Shown: positions 1-9,918, counted from the first letter of the stretch. The stretch: DNA of 64,000 nt from Planctomycetota bacterium (GCA_013152205.1 JAADGV010000019.1:28939-92938); one strand, 5' to 3'. Numbers and translations are program-made. Notes: generated from the letters alone by a model not told the origin.

Positions 1-1
1 G

Positions 2-316
2 CTCTCTTCCCGGGTCGAAGGTGCTGCCCAAAATTTGGGCTTCTCGGTGAGTCATGCTGCGGACGTAGCGGGGGCCATCACAGCACTGAGTAACGATGAA
101 TGTCGGTTGGTTTTTGTCGACCTCCAACTGCCGGGCCTTGATATAGTGGCGCTCGTCGAAGGGGTACGGAAGATTGAGGACGCGGAGGTGCTCATCGTCG
201 CCTGCGGCCCGCATGTCCATGAGCAGCGACTTAACGAAGCCCGTCAGGCAGGTTGCGATAGGGTGGTAACTCGCGGCCAGTTCGATCGCGACGCCAACTC
301 AATCCTACAAGCGTAG
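2..316 (+). CDS. Receiver-like (CheY-fold) protein, 5' end outside window
   Basis: The frame is open to the left edge, so the start is missing; about 104 residues are visible. The segment 'CRLVFVDLQLPGLD' looks like the beta-3 strand and phosphorylatable Asp loop of a response-regulator receiver, and the length after it fits a single receiver domain without output domain. The end reads 'DRVVTRGQFD', where a classical receiver would have a conserved Lys, so phosphotransfer ability is doubtful. Short stand-alone receivers of this type are common in planctomycetes. Its partner kinase is not visible. Confidence 0.6.
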   Translation, partial: LSSRVEGAAQNLGFSVSHAADVAGAITALSNDECRLVFVDLQLPGLDIVALVEGVRKIEDAEVLIVACGPHVHEQRLNEARQAGCDRVVTRGQFDRDANSILQA

Positions 317-323
317 CGCAACA

Positions 324-346
324 TATAGCCCGACCGTCTCGGTCGA
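324..346. repeat. Dispersed hairpin repeat, family R2, copy 1
   Basis: A short hairpin: CGACC, loop, GGTCG, preceded by ATATAGCC. Related copies lie at about 28969-28990, 38102-38126 and 60165-60188, each preceded by (C/T)ATAGCC and each between genes. Confidence 0.55.
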
Positions 347-363
347 GTCCTCTCAACTGATCC

Positions 364-1629
364 CTAAGCCTTCGCGTCCCCACCGCCTTCTGCCTCAGCA
401 CTCGACGCCCGATCCATTTGCGGCACACCCGCATCATCCATGGTTAAGCCCGGCAATCCTGGGGCCGACTCAATGTCGTCGAACGCAACTTCGTCCATTT
501 CCGTCGAGTCGATGTGTCGACGCAGCAGCAGATAGATGCCAACTGTCGCAGGCCAAAGATAGGCAATGGGAAACGAGGCCGAGATGGCCGACAGCGTCCA
601 TTTCCAAAACTGAATGGCTTGGGCACCCGTATTTGCCATCCCACTGAGTTCCGACGTACCATCGGCCAACGATGGGGCGACAAGCTGGGCAGTTCGCTCG
701 TTTCCAGCCCCCCAGCTGATGGTCCACTCCGACAACGTGATACTGGTACTGGCAATGTAGTGAACCACCATTTCGCCCAAAAGGCCCAAGAGAGTTGCCA
801 TCAACACATAGGCAGCCAGATGCAGCGGACGTTGGTAGATATAGGCGTAGCAGCGGCTTACACCATCAAATGCGTCGGTCCGCTCTACCCCGATCGTCGC
901 CCACATCAATGGCCAACCAAGCATCAGCCCAAGCAGCACCACGGCAAGCATCAGCCCCCAAACAAGGACCAACACCCACAGCAACCCGGCAAGCATGGCG
1001 ACAAAGTCTAGCCGCAAAAAAAGGCCATCGAGAACCAACGGCAAAGCAAGCGCTGCAGCGCCAGCCAGGGCGATGATTGGAGCACCGGCAGTCGTCACCC
1101 ACTTTGCAAGTGCCGCTTGCATGGCTGCTACGGGGCTCAATATTTCGCCACGAGTGAGATAAACCGCTGCTATCCGCGAGATCGCGCCGCCAAATAACGA
1201 CCACACAAGAATCGCCCAAACTCCACAAAGCGACAATACCCACGAGCGTTGCCAACTTGTTTCGCGGTTGGCCAGTAGAACAAACGGCTTGGTTAGCCAA
1301 GTCCAGCCACGAACGAGCGGCCCTGAGTTGGTCCCTTCAGTAAATGCTCGAAACTCAGAGATGTTTTCTTGCGTCGAAGGGATGGGCGATGGCGATGCAG
1401 TGGGCAACGCAGACGACGGCCCTGTGTCGGTTAGCCGCTGGAGGCCCACTGGGGAATCTGAAAAAACCCCTTCGATGGTTGCCCAACCCCATTGCGTCAA
1501 AACCACGCCAATAAATGCCAGTAACAACACCCGCAGCAGAAGCGAAACACGCAATGCTCGCACTAAGATCAGCCAGGGGCAGATCTCATTCCAGCGAATC
1601 TCGTGAAGTATCCCCGGTGGCTGCGACAT
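364..1629 (-). CDS. Multi-pass membrane protein, function unknown
   Basis: A protein of about 421 residues with several hydrophobic segments: one just after the N-terminal 'EIRWNEICPWLILVRALR', one near residue 135, a cluster near residues 180-240, one near 275 and one near 370. The C-terminus is an acidic, low-complexity tail ending in 'EGGGDAKA'. I place the start at the inner Met (MSQPPGILHEIRW) because the 13 upstream residues are unlike a conserved N-terminus; an ATG at 1668 is also in frame. It resembles a conserved planctomycete membrane protein of unknown role. No catalytic motif is visible. Confidence 0.65.
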   Translation of the reverse strand: MSQPPGILHEIRWNEICPWLILVRALRVSLLLRVLLLAFIGVVLTQWGWATIEGVFSDSPVGLQRLTDTGPSSALPTASPSPIPSTQENISEFRAFTEGTNSGPLVRGWTWLTKPFVLLANRETSWQRSWVLSLCGVWAILVWSLFGGAISRIAAVYLTRGEILSPVAAMQAALAKWVTTAGAPIIALAGAAALALPLVLDGLFLRLDFVAMLAGLLWVLVLVWGLMLAVVLLGLMLGWPLMWATIGVERTDAFDGVSRCYAYIYQRPLHLAAYVLMATLLGLLGEMVVHYIASTSITLSEWTISWGAGNERTAQLVAPSLADGTSELSGMANTGAQAIQFWKWTLSAISASFPIAYLWPATVGIYLLLRRHIDSTEMDEVAFDDIESAPGLPGLTMDDAGVPQMDRASSAEAEGGGDAKA

Positions 1630-1818
1630 CGGTACTCTTAGGAGAAAGAACGTTGCGGACAAAGCCAAACGACGGTCGCATTATACTGGCGACGCGAGAT
1701 GATTCCTAGAAGAGTCTGCCGTTGTGAATTGGCCAATAGCCGGACCGCAACGCGGTCCCGGAGGCAAGTCTGCCTCCAGCGACAAGGTCAACACAATAAC
1801 GGGGAAATACCTCGCTCG

Positions 1819-2004
1819 CTAATTAGCTTCCTGCGACCAATTGTCGTCCGGAATCTCATCGTCTTCAGGGTCGGGCGCATGCGGCAAGGTATGCTTTTCG
1901 TCGAGCCATTGTCCCAAGTCGATCAATTTACACCGCGCACTACAAAACGGCATAGCGTCCGTTTCCTGAGGCGAAAATTCAGATTGGCAAAGTGGGCAAC
2001 GCAT
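1819..2004 (-). CDS. yacG: YacG-type zinc protein (putative DNA gyrase inhibitor)
   Basis: A protein of 61 residues starting MRCPLCQ. Two Cys pairs, CPLC at residues 3-6 and CSARC at about 21-25, followed by 'KLIDLGQWLDE', give the YacG zinc-finger signature. YacG of E. coli binds zinc and inhibits DNA gyrase; here that role is inferred from family membership. I chose the start at MRCP rather than the upstream in-frame ATG at 2055, because the family begins directly before the first CxxC. The tail is acidic. It is the last minus-strand gene after the chaperone group. Confidence 0.85.
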   Translation of the reverse strand: MRCPLCQSEFSPQETDAMPFCSARCKLIDLGQWLDEKHTLPHAPDPEDDEIPDDNWSQEAN

Positions 2005-2074
2005 GGCAGTAGAAAAATAACTGATCTGTGTTTCAGCCGTGTTACTAACGATCAACTTTTTTTGTGTGGTGTAA

Positions 2075-2270
2075 ATATTTTTCGACAGGATTAACAGGAT
2101 CTGTAAGGATGAGTCAGAACACTAATTTTCGCTAATTGGCACTAATCTGATTAGCGAAGATTAGCGCCGATTAGTGTTCTTTCAATCAAGTTTGTGATAG
2201 ATCCGGATGTCTCTCATCTGGCTGTATCCTGTTATCCCGTCAAATATTATTTGCTTGGTTGCGGCTTTGT
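2075..2270. repeat. Dispersed repeat R5 (GACAGGATTAACAGGAT type) with an inner palindrome
   Basis: It opens with TTTTTCGACAGGATTAACAG and closes with ATCCTGTTATCCCG followed by TTTGCTTGGTTGCGGCT. The opening and closing parts are inverted relative to each other. A second copy, with the same closing TTTGCTTGGTTGCGGCT, lies at about 38990-39090. In this copy an additional palindromic stretch rich in CTAAT/ATTAG (about 2120-2183) sits inside. No coding potential. Confidence 0.6.
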
Positions 2271-2291
2271 CGCGATCGGTTCAATTCGAGT

Positions 2292-2597
2292 CTATGCTTC
2301 CTTCGATTTGCTCGAACTCGACTTCGTCTCACTCTTACTACTCGAATCAGACGATTCCTTCTTGGGCTTTTCCTGAGCCTTCTTTGCGTCCTGGGCGCCT
2401 TTCTTGTACGACTCGCTACGGTAATCGGTTTCGTAGAATCCCGAACCCTTGAACACTACCGCCGCTCCCGTGCCGAACAACCGACGGAGCTTGAGCTTTT
2501 TGCATTCAGGACATTTACGTTTAACCGGATCAGAGATCGACTGAAACAGTTCGAACTCATGGCCACATGCATCGCATTCGTAGTCGTAAGTAGGCAT
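2292..2597 (-). CDS. FmdB-family zinc-ribbon protein
   Basis: A protein of 101 residues beginning 'MPTYDYECDACGHEFELFQ', with CxxC pairs at CDAC (residues 8-11) and CPEC (about 29-32) forming a single zinc ribbon, as in the FmdB/CxxC_CxxC_SSSS family. After the ribbon, 'GTGAAVVFKGSGFYETDY' is also a family hallmark. The last 35 residues are a Lys/Ser-rich low-complexity tail. Family members are often named regulatory protein FmdB, but a molecular function is not established. It follows grpE on the same strand. Confidence 0.85.
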   Translation of the reverse strand: MPTYDYECDACGHEFELFQSISDPVKRKCPECKKLKLRRLFGTGAAVVFKGSGFYETDYRSESYKKGAQDAKKAQEKPKKESSDSSSKSETKSSSSKSKEA

Positions 2598-2696
2598 GGC
2601 AATTTAACTGAACGGGGGAAAGTTGAACTAAAAACCGGATGTCTTAGCGGCGAGCCTTTTTGGCTTGAGTTGCCGCAGATAAAAACAACGGGAGAA

Positions 2697-3284
2697 TTAT
2701 GCATCTTCTTCTGGTGCTGGCCCAGACGAAATAATTACCTGCGCGGGACGTACCACGCGGTCGTGCAACAAATAACCTACCTGAGTTACCTGCAAGACGT
2801 GGCTCGCAGGCTGCTCGTCGGAAGGCTGTTGCAGAATAGCTTCGTGGATCTGAGGATCGAAGGGTTGGCCAAGCGCATCAATTTGCTGACAGTGATGCTG
2901 CTCAAAAATGGTCGTAAGCTGTTGCTTCACTAGTTTGAAACCTTCGAGCAATCCCGCGGTGTCGTCGTTTTGTTCAGCCGCCTCGATGGCACGCTCGATG
3001 TTGTCCAAGGCGGGCAACAAATCGCGGAGCAACGACAAGGCACCGTAGCGTCGTTCGTCGACGATTTCGCGGGCGGTGCGGCTACGCAAATTTTCCATTT
3101 CTGCCTGGAGCCGAAGCACACGATCTTTTTCGGCGGCAAGTTCACCCTCTAGGCCAGATTCGCCTTCCTCGCAAGCAGTCGCTACTGCGTCCGCAATCGA
3201 TGCTGCATCGACATCAGCGGCTGGCCGTTGGTCGTCATCCATTTCCACGGGTGTTTTGTCTTCGGTAGGTTGCTTGGCCGCCAT
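2697..3284 (-). CDS. grpE: GrpE, nucleotide exchange factor for DnaK
   Basis: A protein of 195 residues with an acidic, disordered N-terminus (about 1-45), a long charged coiled coil containing 'RLQAEMENLRSRTAREI', and the GrpE beta-domain signature 'IDALGQPFDPQIHEAI' with 'VGYLLHDRVVRPAQVIIS' near the C-terminus. GrpE releases ADP from DnaK. It lies 23 bp downstream of dnaJ on the same strand, consistent with co-transcription. No dnaK is present in the window, so the Hsp70 itself must be encoded elsewhere. Confidence 0.95.
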   Translation of the reverse strand: MAAKQPTEDKTPVEMDDDQRPAADVDAASIADAVATACEEGESGLEGELAAEKDRVLRLQAEMENLRSRTAREIVDERRYGALSLLRDLLPALDNIERAIEAAEQNDDTAGLLEGFKLVKQQLTTIFEQHHCQQIDALGQPFDPQIHEAILQQPSDEQPASHVLQVTQVGYLLHDRVVRPAQVIISSGPAPEEDA

Positions 3285-3307
3285 CGGTGGCTACTCCTCA
3301 ATATGCG

Positions 3308-4435
3308 TTAAGCAGATTCGTCGTCGGTAAAATAGTGTTTCAGTTTTTCAAAAAAACTCTGCCGCACGGGGGCAACATTCTTGTGCTCCAGCTCGGCTAA
3401 CTGACGCAGTAAGGCTTCTTCTTCGCTGCTTATTTTTTCGGGCACATCGATATTCACTTGCACTAAGAGATCGCCCAGCCCAACAATCCGCGGGTCGGGC
3501 ATGCCTTGGCCCTTGAGACGGAAGACCTTACCCGACTGAGTACCCGGAGGAACTTCGACCTCTCCCGGCCCACTCAGCGTGGGAACCTCCAGCGTACAGC
3601 CCAACGCCGCTTGCGAGTAGGTAATCGGCACGCGGCAAATGAGGTGTTGCCCTTCTCGCTCGAACAACGCATGTTGCAAGATCGACACCACACAATAGCA
3701 GTCGCCCGAAGGCCCCCCGTTGGGGCTTGGTTCGCCCTGCCCTGTGATCCGCACTTGCATGCCATCGTCGACACCTGCGGGGATTTCGACTTCGGCCTCA
3801 ACCTTTTTAAGCTTTTGCCCAGAACCGCGGCACCCTTTGCAAGGCGTCGAAATCGAAGAGCCTTCGCCTTTACAGGCCGGGCAAGTTGTCTGCACGCGGA
3901 CAATCCCCGCCTGCTGCACCACTTGCCCGTGACCGCCGCAGTACGAACAAACCTGACGCTCGCTGCCATCGGCTGCGCCGCTGCCATCACATTTTTTGCA
4001 AGGCTCATGCCGCTGGAAATGCACCGTTTTGCACACCCCCTGAGCAGCTTCTTGAAGTGTGAGTGTCACATCGCAGCGAACATCCCGCCCTTTACGAACC
4101 CGTCGTCGACGGCCTCCGCTTCCACCAAAGATGTCGCCAAACAAGTCGCCAAAAGCAGAGAAGATGTCCTCGACATCAGAAAAGTGCCCTGCCCCACCCC
4201 CTTGGCCGTTCACTCCCGCATGGCCATGACGATCGTAGCGAGTACGTTTTTCGGCGTCATGAAGAACTTCAAAGGCGTCAGACGCTTCTTTGAACTTTTC
4301 GATGGCCTCTTCGTCACCCGGATTCTTGTCTGGGTGATATTTAATTGCTAGACGACGATACGACGTGGCTATTTCGTCTTGCGTCACAGTACGCTCGACT
4401 TGTAGCACCTCGTAATAATCGCGCGGTGAGGCCAT
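3308..4435 (-). CDS. dnaJ: DnaJ, Hsp40 co-chaperone
   Basis: A protein of 375 residues with class I DnaJ architecture: J domain with HPD motif (YHPDKNPG, about residue 34), a short Gly-rich linker (about 75-110), four zinc-finger CxxCxGxG repeats (CKKCDGSG, CSYCGGHG, CPACKGEG, CKGCRGSG, about 145-215), then the C-terminal substrate-binding domains. It stimulates the DnaK ATPase. It lies between groEL1 and grpE on the same strand; the 111-bp gap to groEL1 contains a strong hairpin. Confidence 0.96.
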   Translation of the reverse strand: MASPRDYYEVLQVERTVTQDEIATSYRRLAIKYHPDKNPGDEEAIEKFKEASDAFEVLHDAEKRTRYDRHGHAGVNGQGGGAGHFSDVEDIFSAFGDLFGDIFGGSGGRRRRVRKGRDVRCDVTLTLQEAAQGVCKTVHFQRHEPCKKCDGSGAADGSERQVCSYCGGHGQVVQQAGIVRVQTTCPACKGEGSSISTPCKGCRGSGQKLKKVEAEVEIPAGVDDGMQVRITGQGEPSPNGGPSGDCYCVVSILQHALFEREGQHLICRVPITYSQAALGCTLEVPTLSGPGEVEVPPGTQSGKVFRLKGQGMPDPRIVGLGDLLVQVNIDVPEKISSEEEALLRQLAELEHKNVAPVRQSFFEKLKHYFTDDESA

Positions 4436-4475
4436 GGCGTTTCGTCGTTTCCGGTCGACTCACATCGGGTACGCA

Positions 4476-4513
4476 ATCGGGCCACTGGCTAAAAAGTAGC
4501 CGAGCGGCCCGAT
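4476..4513. other. Perfect-stem hairpin between groEL1 and dnaJ
   Basis: ATCGGGCC and GGCCCGAT form an 8-bp perfect outer stem, with an inner GGCT/AGCC pairing. No T-run follows on either strand, so it is not a classical terminator. It may be an mRNA processing or stability element in the chaperone transcript; that is inference. Confidence 0.45.
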
Positions 4514-4546
4514 GCGAAAAATACTATGGCTTCTCAATAGCGTTCC

Positions 4547-6166
4547 TTAGCGAATGCTACCGACGACGCCCCGCTTGTCTTGCTCTTTCGGGTCGTAGTT
4601 GGTCACCAACGCTTCGGTGGTGAGAATCAAACCAGCGATGCTTGCGGCATTCGACAAAGCGGTCTTTACCACCTTGGCCGGATCGATAACGCCCGCCTTG
4701 TACATGTCGACATACGCGCCATTGTTGGCATCGTAGCCGGTGTTCAAAGGCTTTCGGCTAACCTCGTCGGCTACCACACTGCCATCCAAACTACAGTTGT
4801 CTGCAATCTGGCGGAGCGGAGCATCCAAAACACCTCGCACGATGTTCACGCCGATTTTCTCATCGCCCTTAGCGCCTTTGACGGCAGCTTCCACAGCTTC
4901 GCTGCAACGCAGCAATGCGACACCTCCACCCGGGAGGATGCCTTCTTCAACTGCGGCACGCGTTGCGTGCAAAGCGTCTTCGACACGAGCCTTTTTCTGC
5001 TTCATGTCTGCTTCGCTACTGGCACCCACCGAAATGATTGCTACGCCACCGGTCAGCTTAGCCAACCGCTCTTGTAGCTTCTCGCGGTCGTAGTCGCTGG
5101 TGGTCGCTTCGATTCCCTTGCGAAGCTGATCGATGCGTTTTTTCACATCGGCAGTCGAGCCACCACCTTGAACGATCGTGGTAGCGTCTTTGTTGACGGT
5201 GATTTTCTTAGCGCGACCCATCTCGGCCAGTGTGACACTTTCGAGCTTCACGCCCAGGTCTTCGCTGATCAACGTGCCACCCGTTAAGGTCGCAATATCG
5301 CCGAGCATCGCCTTACGACGGTCACCAAATCCTGGAGCCTTCACCGCACCAACATTCAGCACGCCTCGCAACTTATTCACAACCAAAGCAGCAAGAGCCT
5401 CGCCCTCGATATCTTCAGCGATGATTAAGAACGGCTTGCCCTTTTGGCTTACCAACTCCAAGATCGGAAGCAGATCACGCAGATTGCTGATCTTCTTCTC
5501 ATGAATCAGGATGTAAGCGTCTTCCAACACGCATTCCATGTCGGCTGGCTCATTGATGAAGTAAGGCGACAAGTAACCCTTGTCGAACTGCATACCTTCA
5601 ACGAACTCAAGCGTCGTCTCGGTCGACCGGCCCTCTTCGACCGTAATCACGCCGTCTTTACCTACCCGCTCCATCGCGTCGGCCAACAGGTCGCCGATCA
5701 CGGGATCGTTATTAGCGCTGATGGAGCCAACTTGCGAGATCTGTTCTTTGCTCGACACTTTCTTCGCCATCGAATCAAGCTGTTCGATCGCCGCATTAAC
5801 TGCCCGGCGAATACCACGCTGAACAGCCATCGGATTGCTGCCGGCAACAATGTTGCGGGTGCCTTCGCGAAGGATCGCCCGAGCAAGTACCGTTGCCGTC
5901 GTGGTACCATCGCCTGCAAGCGACGAAGTCTTGTCGGCCACTTCGTGAACGAGCTTCGCGCCCATATTCTCGAAGGGGTCTTCCAGCTCGATCTCTTTAC
6001 TGACGGTAACGCCGTCTTTGGTGACCGTTGGCCCGCCGAACGACTTGTTAATAATCACATTGCGGCCAGTTGGGCCCATCGTCACGGCGACGGCGTCGGC
6101 CAATTTATCGACACCCCGAAGCAGTTTGCTCCGAGCGGCGTCGTCAAACATCAGTTGCTTTGCCAC
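4547..6166 (-). CDS. groEL: GroEL chaperonin, tailless paralogue (groEL1)
   Basis: A protein of 539 residues, normal for Hsp60. Motifs include the N-terminal '[16 protein letters not shown]', '[14 protein letters not shown]' for ATP binding, and 'GGGVALLR' near residue 412. The C-terminus ends '...[13 protein letters not shown]' and has no Gly-Gly-Met tail, unlike the paralogue at 6672-8372. Because it sits directly downstream of groES (about 127 bp), it is the copy in the classical groES-groEL order. Multiple GroEL copies are common in planctomycetes; tail loss suggests altered cavity properties or substrates, which is inference. Confidence 0.96.
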   Translation of the reverse strand: MAKQLMFDDAARSKLLRGVDKLADAVAVTMGPTGRNVIINKSFGGPTVTKDGVTVSKEIELEDPFENMGAKLVHEVADKTSSLAGDGTTTATVLARAILREGTRNIVAGSNPMAVQRGIRRAVNAAIEQLDSMAKKVSSKEQISQVGSISANNDPVIGDLLADAMERVGKDGVITVEEGRSTETTLEFVEGMQFDKGYLSPYFINEPADMECVLEDAYILIHEKKISNLRDLLPILELVSQKGKPFLIIAEDIEGEALAALVVNKLRGVLNVGAVKAPGFGDRRKAMLGDIATLTGGTLISEDLGVKLESVTLAEMGRAKKITVNKDATTIVQGGGSTADVKKRIDQLRKGIEATTSDYDREKLQERLAKLTGGVAIISVGASSEADMKQKKARVEDALHATRAAVEEGILPGGGVALLRCSEAVEAAVKGAKGDEKIGVNIVRGVLDAPLRQIADNCSLDGSVVADEVSRKPLNTGYDANNGAYVDMYKAGVIDPAKVVKTALSNAASIAGLILTTEALVTNYDPKEQDKRGVVGSIR

Positions 6167-6293
6167 GGGTATGGCTCCTTTGTTAGAAGCGGTTTAGCTC
6201 ACTGGCCGTTCGGCTCCGAGCTAAGGTTTGGGTGATGATTGTTTCTTATTGCTTTATCGAGCAGCGAACAAAGCGTTACTGCTTGCTTTTTGT

Positions 6294-6590
6294 CTAGAGA
6301 ACCTTAGCGAGGATGTCGCTCTCGCGAAGAATCTTCAGCTCGGCGCCATCGACTTCGATATCCGAGCCGCCATATTTCCCGTAAATCACTTCGTCGCCAA
6401 CGGCCACCGAAAGCTCACCGCGGTTGCCGCTGTCGAGCAATCGGCCAGCACCAACAGCAACGATTTTGCCACGTTGGGGCTTTTCTTGAGCCGCATCGGG
6501 AAGAACGATACCACCAGCGGTTACTTCTTCAGCATCCGAGGGGCGAACAACGACGCGATCGTCCAGCGGTCGCAAATTGATCTTGGCCAT
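6294..6590 (-). CDS. groES: GroES co-chaperonin
   Basis: A protein of 98 residues beginning '[19 protein letters not shown]', with mobile-loop residues '[19 protein letters not shown]' and '[18 protein letters not shown]', all typical of Cpn10. The ribosome-binding site AGAAGGAA lies just upstream of the ATG. It is flanked by two groEL genes on the same strand, so one GroES probably serves both chaperonins. Confidence 0.97.
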   Translation of the reverse strand: MAKINLRPLDDRVVVRPSDAEEVTAGGIVLPDAAQEKPQRGKIVAVGAGRLLDSGNRGELSVAVGDEVIYGKYGGSDIEVDGAELKILRESDILAKVL

Positions 6591-6671
6591 GTCTTGGGTT
6601 CCTTCTGATTATTTTTAATTCGGGGAAGTTTGTACTAATTAAACCTTGAGCCGACGTGGCTCGTGGCTTTC

Positions 6672-8372
6672 CTACATCATGCCGGGCATACCGCCCATGC
6701 CAGGCATCCCGCCGCCCATTCCGCCCATGCCAGGAGGCATCCCGCCACCCATACCGTGGTCGTGGTCGCCGCCGGCAGGTTCCTCTTCTTCTTTGGGAAT
6801 TTCAGTAATCAACGAATCGGTGGTCAACAGCAGCGAAGCCACACTAGCCGCATTTTGCAGCGAGGTGCGAACTACCTTGGCTGGGTCGATGATGCCAGCT
6901 TCGATCAAGTCGCAATACTCCATCTTGTTGGCGTTGTAGCCCTCGTTCTTCACTTTGGACTGACGAACCCGATTCACAACCACGGCACCATCGACACCCG
7001 CATTCTCGGCGATATAACGCAACGGATAGTCGAGTACCTTACGAATAATCTCGACGCCCAGGCCTTCGTCGCCTTCCAGCTTGAGCTTATTGAGAGCCTT
7101 TTCGCAACGGATCAACGCGACACCGCCACCGACAACAATACCCTCAGCCAACGCAGCTTGGGTTGCCGACCGGGCGTCTTCCAGCAGAGCCTTACGCTCT
7201 TTCATCTCGGTTTCTGTCGCAGCACCGCAGTTAATCTCTGCAACGCCACCGGCTAGCTTGGCCAACCGCTCTTGCAGCTTCTCGCGATCGTAATCGCTGT
7301 CGGTTGTTTCGATCTCGTTACGAATTTGATCCGCACGAGCGTTGATGGCGTCCTTCTTACCGCCACCACCAACCATGGTGGTGTTGTCTGTGTTAATCTC
7401 GATCTTACGGCACTTGCCAAGATCAGAAAGCTGTACGCCATCGAGCTTGATGCCAAGATCCTTGAAGATGGCTGTGCCACCGGTCAACGTTGCGATATCG
7501 CCAAGCATCGCCTTGCGACGATCGCCGTAGCCCGGTGCTTTCACAGCACAGACATTGATGATGCCACGCATTTTGTTGACAACCAGCGTAGCCAATGCTT
7601 CGCCTTCGACATCTTCAGCCACGATCAACAAGGGCTTGCCCGCTTTAGAAACTGCCTCGAGCAGCGGAACCATGTCTTTGGCGTTCGAGATCTTCTCTTC
7701 GTAAACCAGTACCAAGCAGTTCTCTAGTTCGACAGTTTGGTCGTCTTCGTTGGTGACGAAGTGGGGCGAGAGAAAACCGCGGTCGAATTGCATGCCTTCG
7801 ACCACTTCAACGTAAGTCTCGTTGCCACGGCCTTCTTCGACCGTGATAACGCCATCTTTGCCCACTTTGGCAAACGCTTCGGCTAGCACGCTGCCGATCG
7901 AGGGGTCGTTGTTGCCAGCGATCGTAGCGACCTGCTGCAAGCTCTTCTTGTTCTTAACATCAATTGGCTCTGCCAATTTTTCGATCGCGGCAGTCACTGC
8001 TTCGATCGCCTTCGAGATGCCTCGACTCAACGCCATGGCATCGGCACCAGCGGCAAGCATTTTCAGGCCTTCCCGAAAGATGCCTTCAGCCAAGACGGTC
8101 GCGCTGGTCGTACCATCACCAGCAACATCGTTGGTCTTGCTGGCAGCTTCTTTAACCAGTTGGGCACCCAGATTCTCGTACGGGTCTTCCAGATCGATGT
8201 CCTCGGCGACGGTAACACCGTCTTTGGTCACCTTGGGCGATCCCCAACCCTTGTCTAAAACAGCATTGCGACCGCGAGGGCCAAGGGTACTGCGTACGGC
8301 GCGGGCCAGTTTCCCGACCCCCACTGCTAGTTGCTTGCGTGCTTCGTCCTCAAATACCATTTGTTTGGGCAC
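6672..8372 (-). CDS. groEL: GroEL chaperonin with Gly/Met-rich tail (groEL2)
   Basis: A protein of 566 residues. Hsp60 motifs: '[18 protein letters not shown]' near residue 32, '[14 protein letters not shown]' near 85 and 'GGGVALIR' near 415. The C-terminal tail is a long Gly-Gly-Met type repeat preceded by an acidic/His patch ([17 protein letters not shown]). It is the first gene of the chaperone block, and a sigma-54 type promoter lies about 150 bp upstream. No CIRCE inverted repeat (TTAGCACTC-N9-GAGTGCTAA) is seen in the leader. Confidence 0.96.
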   Translation of the reverse strand: MPKQMVFEDEARKQLAVGVGKLARAVRSTLGPRGRNAVLDKGWGSPKVTKDGVTVAEDIDLEDPYENLGAQLVKEAASKTNDVAGDGTTSATVLAEGIFREGLKMLAAGADAMALSRGISKAIEAVTAAIEKLAEPIDVKNKKSLQQVATIAGNNDPSIGSVLAEAFAKVGKDGVITVEEGRGNETYVEVVEGMQFDRGFLSPHFVTNEDDQTVELENCLVLVYEEKISNAKDMVPLLEAVSKAGKPLLIVAEDVEGEALATLVVNKMRGIINVCAVKAPGYGDRRKAMLGDIATLTGGTAIFKDLGIKLDGVQLSDLGKCRKIEINTDNTTMVGGGGKKDAINARADQIRNEIETTDSDYDREKLQERLAKLAGGVAEINCGAATETEMKERKALLEDARSATQAALAEGIVVGGGVALIRCEKALNKLKLEGDEGLGVEIIRKVLDYPLRYIAENAGVDGAVVVNRVRQSKVKNEGYNANKMEYCDLIEAGIIDPAKVVRTSLQNAASVASLLLTTDSLITEIPKEEEEPAGGDHDHGMGGGMPPGMGGMGGGMPGMGGMPGMM

Positions 8373-8520
8373 TTTAGACTCCTCTTTATGGTTACTTCAG
8401 AGTTTGAGTTTGGATATGTAATCTGGGTCGGCGCCGTTTCGGGCTTCCATAGCCCCAAGTGGGTTGCGTACCGATCCCGACAGTTTTGGCAGGGTCACAC
8501 TGACGTTCAGTCCTTCAAAC

Positions 8521-8536
8521 GCAAGCAGCGTGCCAA
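8521..8536 (-). promoter_or_regulatory. Sigma-54 (-24/-12) promoter upstream of groEL2
   Basis: On the minus strand the sequence reads TTGGCACGCTGCTTGC, matching the RpoN consensus TGGCACG-N4-TTGC at every fixed position with correct spacing. It points towards the groEL2 start about 150 bp away. RpoN promoters need an enhancer-binding activator; inverted repeats such as TGCCATTTTGGCA (8635-8647) and CTGCCCAGAGGGCAG (about 8660-8675) lie 100-140 bp upstream and could be activator sites. Confidence 0.7.
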
Positions 8537-9918
8537 CTTTTAGCGATCCGCCTTAGAGGCCCTTTATGTCGCGTTTTTTACGCAAAAACAAGGTACCTGC
8601 CCCAAATCGCCAGAAGGTCAGCAAATAGACCATGTGCCATTTTGGCAGTCCTCAGGCAGTCTGCCCAGAGGGCAGCGCAGCTGCAAACTCGCACATGCCG
8701 TTTCCTCCGTTTCCTAGCTGCGAGCGGAAGCCGCGGATTCCCCGATTCCACAAGATCTTGGCATAACAATTGCCCCTCCTAAGAGTCTCCGAAGCTATAT
8801 CAGACCAGTTTCAAGCGAATCTCTTCCTACGGATGTCGCTAACGCAGAGAGCTTTTCTAAATCTCATTCTTTTCGCCCTACGACCCCTCTAGGTCAAGGT
8901 TTCTAGATACGTGCTGCCGCCAGGGAACAGCAACAAGTAGTTCTCGCGGCACATGCACGGTTGCCAGCTAACTAAGAACCGTTTTTTTACCTCCACCCCT
9001 TTCGAGCAGACCAATGTAAAAAACTATTCGAAGAACAATTTACAGGCACTCGGTGGCCGTTGTCAGGCTGCGCCCAGATGTCGTTTGCGCCTATTTTTGC
9101 CGGTGTAAAAAACGCATGTGGAGGCGTCTGCATCGTGTTGTCCCCAGCCATAGGGTCTTCTACTTAGAGGGTCCGGAATTTGGGGGCGACCTTGCGCTGA
9201 AGCTGGTTCCCAAGCGTGTGTGTACTCGCAAGGCAACTTGGCTCACGCAGACGCCACGCCCAGAGCGATATGCAGCCCTGCGGTTCCGCCGCAGGTAGGG
9301 CTTTGTGTCGGCTTCGCCGAATCGCAATGAGTTCGCGCCGACCTCTAAAGGGGTATGCCGTTGCTAGGCCTGTATTCCCCCCATTCAATTGGGCGAACAG
9401 GGAAAATCTTTCCCCTGGCGCTAGCGTTGCGCTTTCACCACTTTGGTGAATAACCTCCTCAATTTGATGACATGATTCCCTAAGTGATTTCATGCCATAT
9501 AGTTACGATGTTTCTGCAATCCCAGCTTAGACGCTGATGTCGTCCGATATTGATTCCGTTTCGGTCGTAAGTACATACACAGTAATGATTAACGTTGAGT
9601 CAGGAAGTCCTTCACCAGGATTGTGAAAAACTATCCTCCTGGTAGGCGAGATCATCGAGTTGCTGAATAGATTTTTTATCTTTCGCAGATGCCGCAGATT
9701 ACGCGTTTCAACCGGAATTAACCGTATTTCTTTGAAACAAGCCAGGGGCCTCGATCTGCTGTTGTCTCGTTTTGGCCATCCGCCCTAAGATTGGCACCTC
9801 AGTTGCATTAAGGGACGGATCTCTTGGCAACTGTTTTGCCAAGGGAGTGGGGGGATCGCGTCCCATTGGCAAACAGAGAAGAAATTTTTCTTGGCATGGA
9901 TGTTGAGGAGAGGAAGAG
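8537..9918. other. Long intergenic region upstream of the chaperone block
   Basis: About 1.4 kb with no convincing gene on either strand; the ORFs in it are short, mutually overlapping and unlike any family I know. It contains the inverted repeats upstream of the sigma-54 promoter, a copy of repeat R1 (8714-8736), and a short GCAGATGCCGCAGATTACGC motif (about 9686-9706) of the dispersed-repeat type. Confidence 0.5.
8714..8736. repeat. Dispersed repeat R1, half copy
   Basis: It reads CTAGCTGCGAGCGGAAGCCG followed by CGG. Related copies are at 33933-33963, 41531-41587, 43331-43388 and 60566-60628. The longest copies have an inverted second half, so the complete unit is a REP-like hairpin. Confidence 0.6.

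Noticed and set aside
5444..6235. 263-aa plus-strand ORF
   Set aside because: It lies opposite groEL1 and its end runs through the groES-groEL1 gap; a shadow of the chaperonin gene.
8373..8600. CIRCE operator in front of groEL2
   Set aside because: I looked for TTAGCACTC-N9-GAGTGCTAA and found no match; TTAGCG at 8540 has no inverted partner at the right distance.
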